Source: Bolinopsis microptera
Taxonomy: Eukaryota; Ctenophora; Tentaculata; Lobata; Bolinopsidae
Assembly (NCBI RefSeq): GCF_026151205.1
Contig: NC_087084.1
Location: forward strand, 13,109,453 to 13,173,452
Reading direction: 5' to 3'
DNA length: 64,000 nucleotides
Part shown: piece after piece, positions 12,755-25,185 of the stretch
Layout of the letters: every line of letters starts with the position of its first letter
Position numbering within the stretch: position 1 is the first letter of the stretch
Position numbers and translations under genes: made by a program
The notes under the pieces: model-generated
Told to the model about the DNA's origin: nothing
Seen by the model: only the letters and a program-made list of their open reading frames with translations
The model's database searches: none

Positions 12755-14418
12755 TGTGGCCGGATATATTTACTATAATATTATACCCGGATATATAGTA
12801 TATACTATATTTACTATAATATTATACACTATATTATAGTTATTCTATCATTAATTACCATTTCCTGTCTAAATTACTTGGTGTCACTTTCCCAACTGTC
12901 TCATAATGTTATAATTATCAAAATGTAATCTTTTAATATTATGCTTTAAATTATGTTCAGTATCATGTATTATTTTGCCTATAATAATAATTTACTTACC
13001 TTTTGGTCAAAGCAATACACACAGAAATTAGCAGTAATAAATATCGTACAGTTATGATAACTATTTAATAAGTAGTGACCCTCAGTTTACAAGGTGTACA
13101 CAGTACAGTACAGTCATCCACTGTAATAAACTTTTATATTATGAGAGTGAGTATCTATAAAGTGTTATGGAACTTAGGAATATTATAACATATTATCCGC
13201 ATAATAATACCCTTATAATATACTTTGTGTAATATAATAATAGCATAATGAATAATTAGCATAATAATAATATTTTGAGGTTTTATAGCACCCCAGCTCG
13301 ATCAGCTCATTCAATGGAACTAATTTTATCGCTGCAAGTTCAGCAAAGAGCTGTGAGTGTGCACATATTATTATATATAATTGTGTTTCTTATCGTGGTA
13401 ATAAAATGGTAGACTTTGTAACACGTATAAATTTTATACGAATATCGTGTCTTATTTTAATATACATGGTGAACATATGTGCCGTGAAACATGCAGCTGG
13501 TCAATGATCGGTCATGTTGTGTTGCATGTTTATAGTGCTGTGTTAAAAACTATAAATTCGCTTTTTATGAACTAGTGTTGAGTTTATGATAACATTTCTG
13601 TTAATTATGTTGCATTCTGGGTATATAATTGACACTGTAATTGATTGTCTCCGTTTAAAATTATACGGACAATTATTATTATCATCCATTAAAATGAGAG
13701 AATTAGACTAAAAGCAGATTATAATTTACAATTGCAGTCAAGGGTGTACAAATTTCTCGGCATAATGCGAATATTTAGTTTCACCAATAATATAACTGAC
13801 AGGAAATACAATTTGATACGTGGTGTGACGTCATCACCTAGCGTTAACCTATTCTGAGGCATAATGGTAATTGGTATTAATTAAAGTAATTTGCGTCTTT
13901 TCGGCAAGAAATTAAAGTTTACAGTAATGCCTTGCTCTGTTAATTATCACTGTACAGTAATGCCTTGCTCTGTTAATTATCTGCATCAGCCCATGTTATA
14001 TTTGACTTCATTTGGCAAGTGACAGCTATTGACCAATCAACAGGCGACCAATCAAGAGTTTAGTCACGTGATACAACAAACTAACATCAGCCCCGGCTCC
14101 CCACACTTAGTTATACATTACTAGGTACACATCCTTAATGTTCTTGGCAGAAAATAGTAAAAACAATTTTTCTCTTGTACAATTACCAACATCCCCCCCA
14201 GGGCCGGCTCCCCACCCTTAGTGTACAATTACCAGGGGCTCAGAACCCGCTTAACGTACATTTGAAATGTACTTTAAACCTAAAACCACCCTTAAACCTA
14301 AAACCACTCTTCAGTGAGAACACTTAGAACTAAAAACTGCTATACTCTGAATGTATGGGTTCCCCCAAATTATACCCTCTCAATTAAACGAATTACCTCA
14401 TTGTAGAAGGTGTGGTTC
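12755..14418. other. AT-rich intergenic DNA with promoter-like motifs
   Basis: No gene seen. AT-rich palindromic runs lie at 12770-12840. A 33-bp direct duplication containing CAGTAATGCCTTGCTCTG lies at 13922-13985. A TGACGTCA (CRE core) is at 13826-13833. Two GACCAATCA boxes and one TCACGTGA lie within 14029-14072. A related pair of CCGGCTCCCCAC blocks is at about 14093 and 14204. Confidence 0.45.
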
Positions 14419-15118
14419 TGTACTGTTAACGGTACTGACCGTACAGTTAACGGTACAGACCACACTCTGTTAACGGTACAGACCACACTCTGTTAACTGT
14501 ACAGACCACACTCTGTTAACTGTACAGACCACACTCTGTTAACTGTACAGACCACACTCTGTTAACGGTACAGACCACACTTTGTTAACTGTACAGACCA
14601 CACTCTGTTAACTGTACAGACCACACTCTGTTAACTGTACAGACCACACTTTGTTAACTGTACAGACCACACTTTGTTAACTGTACAGACCACACTCTGT
14701 TAACTGTACAGACCACACTCTGTTAACGGTACAGACCACACTCTGTTAACGGTACAGACCACACTTTGTTAACTGTACAGACCACACTCTGTTAACTGTA
14801 CAGACCACACTCTGTTAACGGTACAGACCACACTCTGTTAACGGTACAGACCACACTTTGTTAACTGTACAGACCACACTCTGTTAACTGTACAGACCAC
14901 ACTCTGTTAACGGTACAGACCACACTTTGTTAACTGTACAGACCACACTTTGTTAACTGTACAGACCACACTCTGTTAACGGTAAAGACCGTACAGTTAA
15001 CAGTACTGTTAACGGTACAGACCGTACAGTTAACAGTACAGACCGTACAGTTAACGGTACAGACCGTACAGTTAACGGTACAGACCGTACAGTTAACGGT
15101 ACAGACTGCACTCTGTAC
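14419..15118. repeat. 23-bp minisatellite, about 28 copies
   Basis: Tandem unit CAGACCACACTCTGTTAACT plus GTA, with GTTAACTGTAC and GTTAACGGTAC variants. Each unit holds the palindrome GTTAAC. At both edges the array grades into shorter 20-21-bp units (CAGACCGTACAGTTAACGGTA type), so it seems to have been built from two related units. Confidence 0.95.
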
Positions 15119-17042
15119 AGACTACACACTAAATGTAGAGTAAACTGGCTTCACTGTGCACCTAATTGGACTATAATTAAAGAGGCCGCTATTTTCAGAT
15201 GTTAGGGACATTACAATAAGGACAATGTAACATGTATATAATTGTGTTAAGACTTACAGAGCTGTCAGTGTTTGCTGACCTGCCAGGTAACTAACAGATC
15301 AAATGTCACAGACACAATCCTGCTGTTCAAAGTTAATGAGGCGTCTCATTACCATCTATTTTACGGAATTTAGCACTGGTTAAACATCCTGAACAAACAC
15401 AGAATGTGATTATTAGAATGATTGGAATGGTTAACCATGTTTTTGCTATTTAAACTATTTAAACAGACGTCTCCCGAGTACCTACCAATCTGAACTAGAC
15501 AAATCATTACAATTTACATATTGTTAGAAGTGTTGTTATTTTGATGAAGTAGACAAAGTTAACTAATGGGGTCTATGCTAATTACTAATGGGGTCTATAC
15601 TAATTACTAAAGGGGGCTACACCGTGCTAAACAGTTATCACTCCATTTAATATGCCGAAAATGTTTCCAAAGCGCAGATCTCATTTGTAAACTCATGTAA
15701 ATCAGTCAGTGATTTGAATGATTCGATTTTTTGGGCCAGCAGCCGAATCATGCAGCTCAAAATCGTATGATCGTAAAATCATATGATCCTGATTGACAGG
15801 GAAACCCTGCTTCCCCCTAAAAATCCCGGTAAGATTTTACTGCAAAAAGTATGTTTTTACTACACATTACCATTCTCTGGACAAGGCTTTCTCTCTGCTA
15901 ATAACGTGACGTAGTAGTTAACAGTTGATATTACCACAGTTAAATGGTTTTATTAACTTCTGCCATGGTCTATCCAGAAGTTTCCATATCTCTGATCAGA
16001 CAATATTTACACACCAGACGTTTTAAGTTCCTTCTTAGATCCTGATCCCCATCCTACTCAGTGAGTATTGAGTAGTTGCAACTCCATCAGTTGGAATACA
16101 CGGACCACAAAGTAATCATGTCATCTGTGTTAATGATTGGTTGTCGCTTGGTTTCCCAAAGAGTGTTCAACTGCAATCAAGCAGGATTTCCATCAATATA
16201 ATATATTATAGGTAAACCTTCTGGCGAGTAGCTGTAATACCCTTGAATACTTAGTTGAGCTTATCAGTGATTTGCGCATATTGTAGAATCTATATTCTGT
16301 TAGATTCCTTCTGTTAGGATATCATTGTCTTTCAAGAAGTATGAACAAGAATTAACATAGCTAAAAACGATTAATGTGATAGGCCGGCCGGGAATTTGCC
16401 GGCCGGGAATTGGCCGGGGCTGGCAATTTTCTTTAAAATGGAATTAAGTTAGTTTACTTTCGTTCTATTTCATTTATGATTGCTTTTACTTTAATTTGGA
16501 TTGATGAAATTGTTATCATGATCATGATGGTTTAAACACAATTTTCTATTTATAAATATATGTTTAAAATAAACAGTAATTAAGATGTCATCTAAGTCAA
16601 CTCTTCAACAATCCCCGGCCGAAATTGTAAATTGACCGGGGCCGGGAAAAAAAGCCTGCCCGGGCGCCGGGAATCCCGGTCGTTTACTCCACATAAGGTG
16701 AAAACTAGGGTAGATGGGTAATTCATGCAAAAGATTTGACCATAAAAAGTGGGATGGTGACGGTAAATTCTCAATAAATCTAACGAAGAATTCTTAGTAA
16801 ATCTCAACTATGGGTACACAATTTTTGCCGAAGCAACATGAAATGAGTTGCTCAGTTTTTAATGAAAATTCTAAGAATTTTCCTACCAGCAGTAAAGTCT
16901 ATATTTATTATATTATATATAAGTACAATTATATAATGCAGTATTTACTTTATTACATACATGTGTATAGATCTGTATTAGATCACAGTTAAAAATCAGC
17001 ATTCGATGATCTCATTCCTCTACCTGACTTGACTTACTTGAC
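15119..17042. other. Intergenic DNA, no gene seen
   Basis: Mostly unique. A repeated ACTAATGGGGTCTA lies at about 15561 and 15583. GC-rich GGCCGGCCGGGAAT blocks at about 16381-16420 and related CCCCGGCC/CCGGGAAT blocks at 16610-16680 stand out from the AT-rich surroundings and may be edges of an old repeat. Confidence 0.35.
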
Positions 17043-17250
17043 TTAAGGCGGGTAATATTCCCGAGATCCATTGACAACAGTTCTCCACAGCTTTCCGTCC
17101 TCCATCAGTCTAGCTATCTCATCTACTGACTTCAGCCCAGTATCTGCTTTGAGGTTATCTAGAAGTGTTAAGTAAGGTCGCCCCCTGTTGGCTGTTAGTT
17201 TGCCCATGACTCGGCTTCCAGAGGATCATTCCTCTAGCTGCATGACTAGT
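17043..17250 (-). pseudogene. LINE reverse-transcriptase C-terminal remnant
   Basis: Read on the minus strand, the sequence encodes ILWKPSHG, then after a one-base frameshift NRGRPYLTLLDNLKADTGL, and further on MEDGKLWRTVVNGS, ending at TAA (17043-17045). The GRPxxxxLDNLKxDTGL...LWRxxV pattern is typical of the extreme C-terminus of many non-LTR retrotransposon polymerases. Just past the stop, short AAGTCAAGT-type repeats resemble the simple-repeat 3' tails of some LINE clades. Only about 70 residues remain and the frame is broken, so it is inactive. Confidence 0.75.
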
Positions 17251-17519
17251 CATGTGACGTATGGTTATATTCGTGTTATCGCTACATATTACATTATTGC
17301 ATCTTATTATTTTATTACATCTTACATTATTTGATTTTATTACTTTATCAGATATTAGATTATTACATTTGTTATTCTATTACATTTAATCTTTATTAAG
17401 ATCTTCTCGTGACGCACATTAATTAAATTCGCATTCACGCTGCAACCTATCGTTGTAGACGTTGTACGATATTATATGACACTGTGAACCCTGATAAAGT
17501 TTATAAAAATAAACCTTTT
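17251..17519. other. AT-rich spacer
   Basis: TTATTACAT-rich low-complexity sequence (17280-17400). No gene seen. It contains TGAACCCTGATAAAG at about 17484, a weak relative of the dispersed motif. Confidence 0.35.
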
Positions 17520-17712
17520 ATATTAATATTAGATTGTAAATTACATACTTACCCATTTGTAGGGACTCTTAACTTTTTAAATTAATAAAATATTAGATTA
17601 TCAATTGAACACTAACTCATTTTTAAGGGCTCTTAAGTCTTAACTTTTTAAATTAATACAATATTAGATTATCAATTAAACACTAATTAATTTCTAAGGG
17701 CTCTTAAGTTTC
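17520..17712. repeat. About 70-bp AT-rich repeat, 3 copies
   Basis: Three imperfect copies containing AATATTAGATTATCAATT, ACACTAA and GGGCTCTTAAG. The first is the most diverged. The last copy overlaps the end of a 66-codon minus-strand frame (17694-17894). Confidence 0.7.
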
Positions 17713-17894
17713 AACCGGTACCAGTACCAGTTACCACCAGTTCTAAAATTAGAAATCACCTCATGGATAGGAAAACTTAAATGAGGAGGGATGTCTGCCA
17801 AAAGATCAATAATCTTCTTAGGATACCCCTTCAGTACATCTACATTGTAGTGTACTGTGAACATATTACTATTAACTATCACATCACAGGGCAC
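17694..17894 (-). other. Possible coding remnant, 66 codons
   Basis: The minus-strand frame contains KGYPKKIIDLLADIPPHLSF and then HEVISNFRTGGNWYWYRL, which reads more like real protein than its surroundings. I recognise no family. There is no clear splice site, and the end runs into a tandem repeat. It could be a decayed exon or chance. Confidence 0.25.
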
Positions 17895-20800
17895 CCTCTA
17901 GCTCTCTCTAGCTCTCGTACCGACCACCTCAGATGTCTGTATTAAAGTCACGTGACCGCGCCGCCAGCTCATTAATCTTCACACTCACAATGATTAAATA
18001 CACTAATATAGTTATTGCTGCTTGTACACTGTGATCACACAAATGAAAATACAGTACATTTTGTACATTTCTTGAGCTTATTGTACATGTTGTGTGTTCA
18101 CAACAAACAATATCGTTATTAAGTTAATGTATCTTGTGTTGTTGAATTATAACCAGTAATGATACGTCTCATACTATATATTTAACAATGCCCTGTTAGT
18201 GGCCAGCACTACTATACTATATATTATACTATAACAATATCTCTAACATTAAATAGGCAATGCGGCATTGACAAGATAATTACCTTTATAATATCGTATA
18301 ATTACTATAAAATTAGCCTGCTAGGATATATGATATAAATTATACATGATAATTCCGGCGACAACGAGACGGCGTGCAATTAACCTTGCATATAATAACT
18401 ACCAGCGGTTATGATGAATAAATAATATTATTGTTAAATACAGGCAATGTTACACTGTGTGGCGTGACATATAGACTATTGCGTGCTTACACATTGACAC
18501 AAACTGTATCACATTGAGTTACAATTGATTTAATAATATTATATATATACATGATTAAAACGATGTAATTCATTGCGTGTAGTGTGTTAGTGCAAACATG
18601 ATGGTAATATAATATTACTGTATATAAATACTTGTGTTGATATTTAGTCGCAATGATTAGAACATTTACACGATGATGTAAACATACCGTAATAATAGCA
18701 GGCTCTCAGGCTCAAGTCACGGACTTTCTTAAATAATTAGGTTACTTGTAATATGAATCACAAATTTCTTCAGAATTTTATAACCTTTAGAAGTCGAGAA
18801 TAACCGTAGAATTCTATTTTGAAAAGTCCAGAATAATCGACCAACTATCAAGAAAGCCTTTGAAGTTACAGATAAGTTAAAATGTCCTATGAGGTTTCTA
18901 AATAATTAGGTAATTTAGACCCAGAGTTATATCTGCCCTTGACAAGATGTACGTGTTTCCTCCCTGCTGCATTTACTCATCAAAATGCTTGGAAGCAGGT
19001 AATTATCATAAAGTGAAAAGTATTTTAAAAGTACTGGTATTGTTGTAACATGTGGTCACACAAGCCGACTTGCATGCTTCACTTTTTAACTCTCATAATC
19101 TCAATTTTCTCAGAGACAATTGTAGTAGTACAGGAAACCAATCATAACATTTAGTGATATTTTAAACCATAAGAGTGCATCTTGGGCGTAGGGCGTAGGC
19201 TCAACGTGTGCTCGTGTTCAAGTTTCAATATGAGAGCACTTAGTAGAGTTAAAATTGAGGCTGGCTTGTAATATTGAACCCTTTCAGTTTACAACGAGTG
19301 ATTAAATTTAATATTTATATTTATTTATTTACTACCTGTAATAATAATAAAGGGCGACGAGACTAATTGGTGAATATTCAATGCACACATCTGGTTGAGG
19401 TATTAGCTGGCGACGAATTAATTTAACAGATTAACTTCCTTTTGTCACGTGGTTAACTCACTGTACACGTGATTCTGTCACGTGGTAGACGCCTCATCAC
19501 GTGATGTCACGTGACTGCGTGACCCTGATAACGGTTCTGGTTGAATATACAGTGAGTTTTAACAGACGATTTATATATTTATCCCTTTTAAATACCCTGC
19601 AAGATGTCTCAAGCTTGTCAAATTCAAACTCAATTCCATGGCATTATTATCTTGAGTAACTCAACCAAAACATTGATTATCTGTTTGCCCCGCCACTCTG
19701 CTGATTCCTCAAATGACATCCTTTTATATCCACCAGACTTAAATTTAACTGTCAATTCTGAGACACAATATGATTAGATACATTCGGCAACATGATCTCA
19801 TTCACTGTCAAGATATTGTCAAGATAATGTCAACATTAAGCGTGCAAAGTGACATGTGTCGTGGCGGGATACACCCTCAATTTAAATACGTTTAAATGTG
19901 AAACATGTTTAAATTCCAAAGAATTAATTTAAACCCACCACACGTCATGCTCTTGTCAGGGTTAAGAGATATCATGAACACGCAATATTATATATTATAT
20001 TTTGTAACCCATATTATTGTTAACATCACTGACTCTCTGTGCTCGCACCTGTAACATAATTGTTCCTAATGGTTACCATGGCGACACCCAATAAGACAAC
20101 ATTATATCGGTCACATGACAATTATTGGCCAATGAAAGAGCTCAGGAGTATCGGCACACGTGGCGCGTTTCAACCAATGAGAATGAAGAAAAGTGGAATT
20201 ATAACCTATAGCTATGTATAATGTTTTTAAGTGTTGAAGAGAGACTTACATAGATATTAGTGGTAAGGAAACGGTTATGTTACATTCAACTCAAGAGTAT
20301 AGACTATTACAGCTTATCTGTATTTTAATTGCAGTGTAGCTGTATCTTGGGCAAAATTTGTTTTGCTCCCGTTTTTTACGGGTTTACGACAAGGAAAAGG
20401 CTCCTATCAGGAAAGAGATTATTCAACGTTTCAATGTGACAACATCGTATTCATGATCTCAAATCATTTGTTATAATATAGTAATGTTGAAAGTATTAAA
20501 AGTGTAGCTGTATACAATGTACAATGTACAATATACAATGTACAATGTACAGTGTAGCTGTATACAATGTAAAAGGTTAGTTGTGAACTTGGCTGACACA
20601 ATTTACTACTCTATCAACCAGTGTATTGTATAGAGAACATTATAATGTCACAGTCACTGGACTTCTATTATGTCTTTTAAACGTGTAACAAAATACGTCA
20701 GGGATATAAATATGTTCACAAGGAGGAGGTATTTGTGTAGAGTTTGTGGGATAGTTTGAATATGTGGAGTGGAATCCTAATTGTGGCTCCAGGATACTGA

Positions 20801-21410
20801 GCTTATGTCTTGATGATAATCGTTACATTACTTAGCCCAATGAGTCGTTTATTCCCAAGCATTAATTAAGAAATGCTGCGTAATTGTAATGTAATTATTA
20901 AACTTTTGTACAAAATTAAAAGCGTTTTCTTATGATCTAGTAAAGCCTTTGATCTATTTGTTATATATCTGTAATCTGTCTATAAACCCTTGGGACACAA
21001 TTAACATGTATGTTTCGTATTAAATAAAAGAAAGTGTACTGTGCACGATGTACTGTGCTATAAATCTCATTTCAATCTCTCCAGACAAATCAGCCACCAC
21101 CTGCCTTACCTAATTAAATTCTCTGATATACAAGGTGGAGCTCTACATCACACTTTTTAATCATATTACTTCTTTATACACAGAGATAACCCCGCCCCCC
21201 GTATAGAATATGTTCTGTGTGTACTTGCCTTTACTTCATTATGGGAAATACACTATGTTACATTGTTGGTATGAATTATAATTCCGCTCATAACACGTAT
21301 GAGTATTGCTGAAATATAATATGTTAAACATGTTTATAATAATATTTCTCGTGTTTTAAGTGGAGCTTATTTGTACATGTGAAATAGCTCGCCATGGTAG
21401 TACTACGCTA
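17895..21410. other. Long unique AT-rich region with one promoter-like patch
   Basis: No exon I can support. Features of note: a cluster of CACGTG sites at 19447-19515 followed by TGACCCTGATAAC at 19520-19532; a promoter-like patch at 20070-20262; and short TACAATG repeats at 20515-20565. The rest is AT-rich and unremarkable. Confidence 0.4.
20070..20262 (+). promoter_or_regulatory. Candidate promoter: X-box, CCAAT boxes, E-box
   Basis: GTTACCATGGCGAC at 20072-20085 is close to the RFX X-box consensus. It is followed by CCAAT elements (ACCCAATAAG, GGCCAATGAA, AACCAATGAG), an ACACGTGG, and about 90 bp later AGTGGTAAGG, a plausible 5' splice donor at about 20261 for a non-coding first exon. 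The motif combination is seen directly; promoter activity and direction are inferred. Confidence 0.35.
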
Positions 21411-22249
21411 TAATGTGGGGGGGGGTCAACCTCATTTTACCTCATGAGGCCAGCCAAAAAAGGCAAAATTGGGATGAGGTAAAATGAGGTAAAATGAGGT
21501 AAATAAATCTAGTTTTCTAAGCCTTTTTTTAGAGACAAAAAAGGTTTATTCGAAGTCATTATACTATAATTCGAGGCTGTGCATGGTCTCCCATGATATG
21601 TAATGGTTTATTAGGGGTGATGTGGTCCCTGGGAAGGGGCATTCCCAGTTTAACCTACTTACTCTCCAAACTTGGGGTAAATAAAACTTCGCATTATAAT
21701 TATTATTTATGAAAAGAAAATTGAACATTTCAATTTCCATGATCCATTAGGATATTGTAAATAGCACTTGCTAAGTTTTGTAAAGGAATTAGCAATAACT
21801 TTAGTGTCACTTGGGCAGTTGCCAATTTATGGGGATATTTCCGCATTGCATGACATGGACCATTTAAATAATATCTTAATTTGATATTGCGATTATCGAG
21901 TCACTCTAAAACAAATTGTGTCTAACTAGACCAAATGTAAACAACAGTTGTGCATGGAAATGGATTGGATATCTACATGAATTTAGTCGAAATTGCATAG
22001 TGAAAGGTCATTTCATAATAAAAATTACTCATATAAACTCATACTTCATACAATTCTAAGTTCTTATGTACATGTTCAATGTTTCGCTGTAGAATAAAGG
22101 GCGGTTCAGAAAACCACCTTTCGTTGAAATAATTAGATATCACCTCTAATTAGTTGCTCTATTATAGGGTCGGGAACAACCAAAAAAATTGTTGTGTCTC
22201 TAAGGTTTCGTATAATACTGACTTGGGCCACGCCCATATTTTTCACCAA

Positions 22250-22580
22250 TTTTTAACAGGTAAAATTCTCTAAATCGTCAATTTAGTCACGAAGGAGTAT
22301 GGGAGGAGTTCTAAATGTGTGCTCCTCTAATATAAACAGTAGGAAATGGTTAACTTTAGTCGAGGTTTCAGGTCTCTACAATGTCGGGAAGTTCCTGCAG
22401 GAATTTGCGCATTGCGCTTGAAGCGCAAGATTCACAGCGCCAAAAGCGAAGGTCGTAGAGACATGAGACCTTGACTAAAGTTAACCATTTCATACCATTG
22501 CTATAAGAGTATGCCACTTTCAGAGTCCTGAACACACTCCCATATCTCTTAATCGTCAATTATATGAATTTTACCTGTTA
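22250..22580. repeat. Inner palindrome, left copy
   Basis: It starts with TAACAGGTAAAATTC and ends with GAATTTTACCTGTTA, so this arm is itself a palindrome. Inside is a second palindrome, AAATGGTTAACTTTAGTC...GACTAAAGTTAACCATTT, with GGTCTCTAC/GTAGAGAC stems around a loop holding GCGCTTGAAGCGC. The inverted copy is at 23545-23868. Confidence 0.85.
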
Positions 22581-23539
22581 AAATATATCATCTTTAACTG
22601 ATATCAATTTAGTTTAACACTGTTAATTTTTTTAAAAACATAATTCTTCACACCAAACTAACGCACAATATGATAGTATAAAAAAGGAAGGTTTTCCTTG
22701 GATTCCAAATTTAACTTTGATTATATCCTGGCACTGATTATCATTTCTCGATTGTTCTCCATTTTCCAATGCAGTCAGCAAGTTCCAATTAAGGTAGACT
22801 AGGTTTTCGAATCTTTATATTATGTTCAGAAGCAGGCCAGAAGGGGTTGTTACCAGAGGAATATCTTCTTGGAACAAGGGAATTAATGAGGTCTTCATTT
22901 ATAACTCGTCAGTGACAGTCCGGACAGGATGAGCATTGACGAGATCCACTGATTACTTCATAGCTCGTCATTGATAGGATCAGTATTAAATGAGGTCGAA
23001 TGATTACTTCATAGCTCGTCACTAACTGTATCAGCATAACATGACTAACAACTAACGAGGTCCAGTGATCTCTTGCTGATACGTCAAGACAAGATCAGTA
23101 AATAGCTAAAAATATCGAAAAAAATTAGCTTAGAAATTACAGAGTACAAATGCCTTCTTCACAACTAACTCTTCGGCCTCATCTTTTTAAATCACTCATT
23201 CCCTCTGAAACAAGATAATGCTTAGGACTAGGAGGAACTTAGTTAAATTCTTGTATGATTCAGTAAGAGGAAAATTCCTTAGTAAGCTAACATTCTTTTG
23301 TAGGATGTTACCACTTATCATATCTGTTATCCAGCATAATCCCACAACTAGACCCTCTTATTCTTGAGTCTTGACAATGACAGTAGCAATGTACACTATT
23401 TTGATGCTCGGTCCAGGTCTCCAAGAAAACCTTCCTTTTTATATTCTCATATTGTGTGTTAGTTTGGTGTGAAGTATTATTTTCTTTTTTAAAACTAACA
23501 GTGTTAAACTAAAATGATATCAGTAAAAGATGATATATT

Positions 23540-23870
23540 TTAACAGGTAAAATTCATATAATTGACGATTAAGAGATATGGGAGTGTGTTCAGGACTCTG
23601 AAAGTGGCATACTCTTATAAGAATGGTATGAAATGGTTAATTTTAGTCAAGGTCTCATGTCTCTACGACCTTCGCTTTTGGCGCTGTGAATCTTGCGCTT
23701 CAAGCGCAATGCGCAAATTCCTGCAGGAACTTCCCGACATTGTAGAGACCTGAGACCTCGACTAAAGTTAACCATTTCTTATTGTTTATATTAGAGGAAC
23801 ACACATTTAGAACTCCTTCCATACTCCTTCGTGACTAAATTGACGATTTAGAGAATTTTACCTGTTAAAA
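23540..23870. repeat. Inner palindrome, right copy
   Basis: Reverse-complement partner of 22250-22580 with few differences, again bounded by TTAACAGGTAAAATTC and GAATTTTACCTGTTAA. The 63-codon frames in the two copies are the same sequence read in opposite directions and are not genes. Confidence 0.85.
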
Positions 23871-23977
23871 TTTTTGCCGAGATTTACCTCATTTTACCTC
23901 ATGAGGCCAGCCAAAAAAGGCAAAATTGGGATGAGGTAAAATGAGGTAAAATGAGGTTGACCCCCCCCCCCTAATGT

Positions 23978-25040
23978 ATTATATTTAACATTGTATTGAG
24001 ACCTGCTCACTTCTATTCCATGAGATTAGCACACTGGATACAGCAGCTTACACTTCAAATAATGTATATTATATAACTGACCTAGATCTGTCTCTTAAGC
24101 AGGAGATTAAAGTAGCGACAGGTGCGAGTTTTAATAATACCTTATTTGAATTGTCTACCAACGCCCGTACGATTCAGCTGCTTCAATCTAATTCTGAGGC
24201 CTCCAGAAGAATGTTGCAAATGGAAAAAACGTGCTGATAAATGTCCCCGAAATCACGTACTGCAAAAGAATTTTTTCTTTCAATTATCACCCTGACATCA
24301 GGATAATAAATCCAATTTGTAGCGTATCCGATATCATGGTGATCTTCTGCTCTGTGATTGGTACAGTGAAATATCATGGGAGATAGGTGTTAATTAGATA
24401 ATTGGGTAATTAATTAGATAATTGATTACTTTTCACGACCATATTGCTATAGGCCTTAATTGTGATATACTTATTATTATTATTATTCGTTGAATATTGA
24501 TTTCGTGGAAAAGAACTATGTAATTTACATAATACTAGAAAGCCTGTAATCACAGGGAGGAAGGTAATAGTATTCTTTGGTAGTCGGTTTTTATAGCATC
24601 AAAAATATCATATAATATATACAGTCCATTAAAATGTAGCTCGCACTGAACAAAACGTAATTACCACAAAACCGATCAAATTGACGTTAAAACAATCATT
24701 GCACGTTCATGTTCGCGTTTCAACACCGTTACCATGGTTACTTTGCAACTACCTATTTCTCGTCTAATTGGGCGGTCGTGCAGACATTAAATTCTTTTAA
24801 TTATAAGTAAAAAGATACAGTACCTTAGTTTTATTGTGATTCTGGAGTAAATACAATATGGTATTGCGCAACATAATGATCGTTAATATATATATGTAAT
24901 TCATATTGGTATTTGGCGACCCTGAATATTTAATATTTACAGATTTTATTTTAAGGTCGCACTATTCGATTTGACGTCAATGCATTTACCGGCGCGGAGC
25001 CTAAATCGTTTGTCTGTAGACTGTCAAGGACACAGAGAGG
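23978..25040. other. Intergenic DNA with an X-box-like site
   Basis: No firm gene. A minus-strand 64-codon frame (24183-24377) contains NWIYYPDVRVIIERKNSF and DFGDIYQHVFSICNILLEAS. It looks mildly protein-like but has no partner exon that I can find. GTTACCATGGTTAC at 24728-24741 is an X-box-like near-palindrome. Confidence 0.35.
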
Positions 25041-25185
25041 AGAGGGGGGGGGGGTAAAAATCATTTTCATAGTTTTATAACATAATGTGTGATATAGCTG
25101 CTGGAGACGAACCCCCTCAAATTTTGAGTCCATCCCCATCCGAACCATCACAAATGTTACAACTATAAAAATGATTTCCCCCTCT
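25041..25185. mobile_element. MITE-like 145-bp inverted repeat
   Basis: The left end reads AGAGGGGG...TAAAAATCATTTTCATAG and the right end is its approximate complement CTATAAAAATGATTTCCCCCTCT. Both arms continue into an ACAT motif. No clear target duplication is seen. The short non-coding body is typical of a MITE or an old hairpin. Confidence 0.5.

Larger units (their letters stand above)
21411..23977. mobile_element. 2.55-kb non-autonomous DNA transposon with nested palindromes
   Basis: Element 21417-23971 is flanked by a perfect 6-bp direct repeat TAATGT (21411-21416 and 23972-23977). The termini are inverted: nine Gs then TCAACCTCATTTTACCTCAT at the left, ATGAGGTAAAATGAGGTTGA then eleven Cs at the right. 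Next to each end lies the same block containing CCAGCCAAAAAAGGCAAAAT in direct orientation. Internally a long inverted repeat (about 22245-22700 and 23426-23880) surrounds a 720-bp unique core. The left side has about 735 bp (21505-22240) with no partner on the right. No transposase is present. A 6-bp duplication and G-run ends do not let me assign a superfamily. Confidence 0.85.

Noticed and set aside
22368..23753. Two identical 63-residue proteins on opposite strands
   Set aside because: They are the same inverted-repeat arm seen twice; nothing else supports coding.
24183..24377. Possible spliced exon after TTCTTTTGCAG on the minus strand
   Set aside because: The intron would be only about 31 bp and the frame is already continuous across it, so no splice is needed; coding remains unproven.
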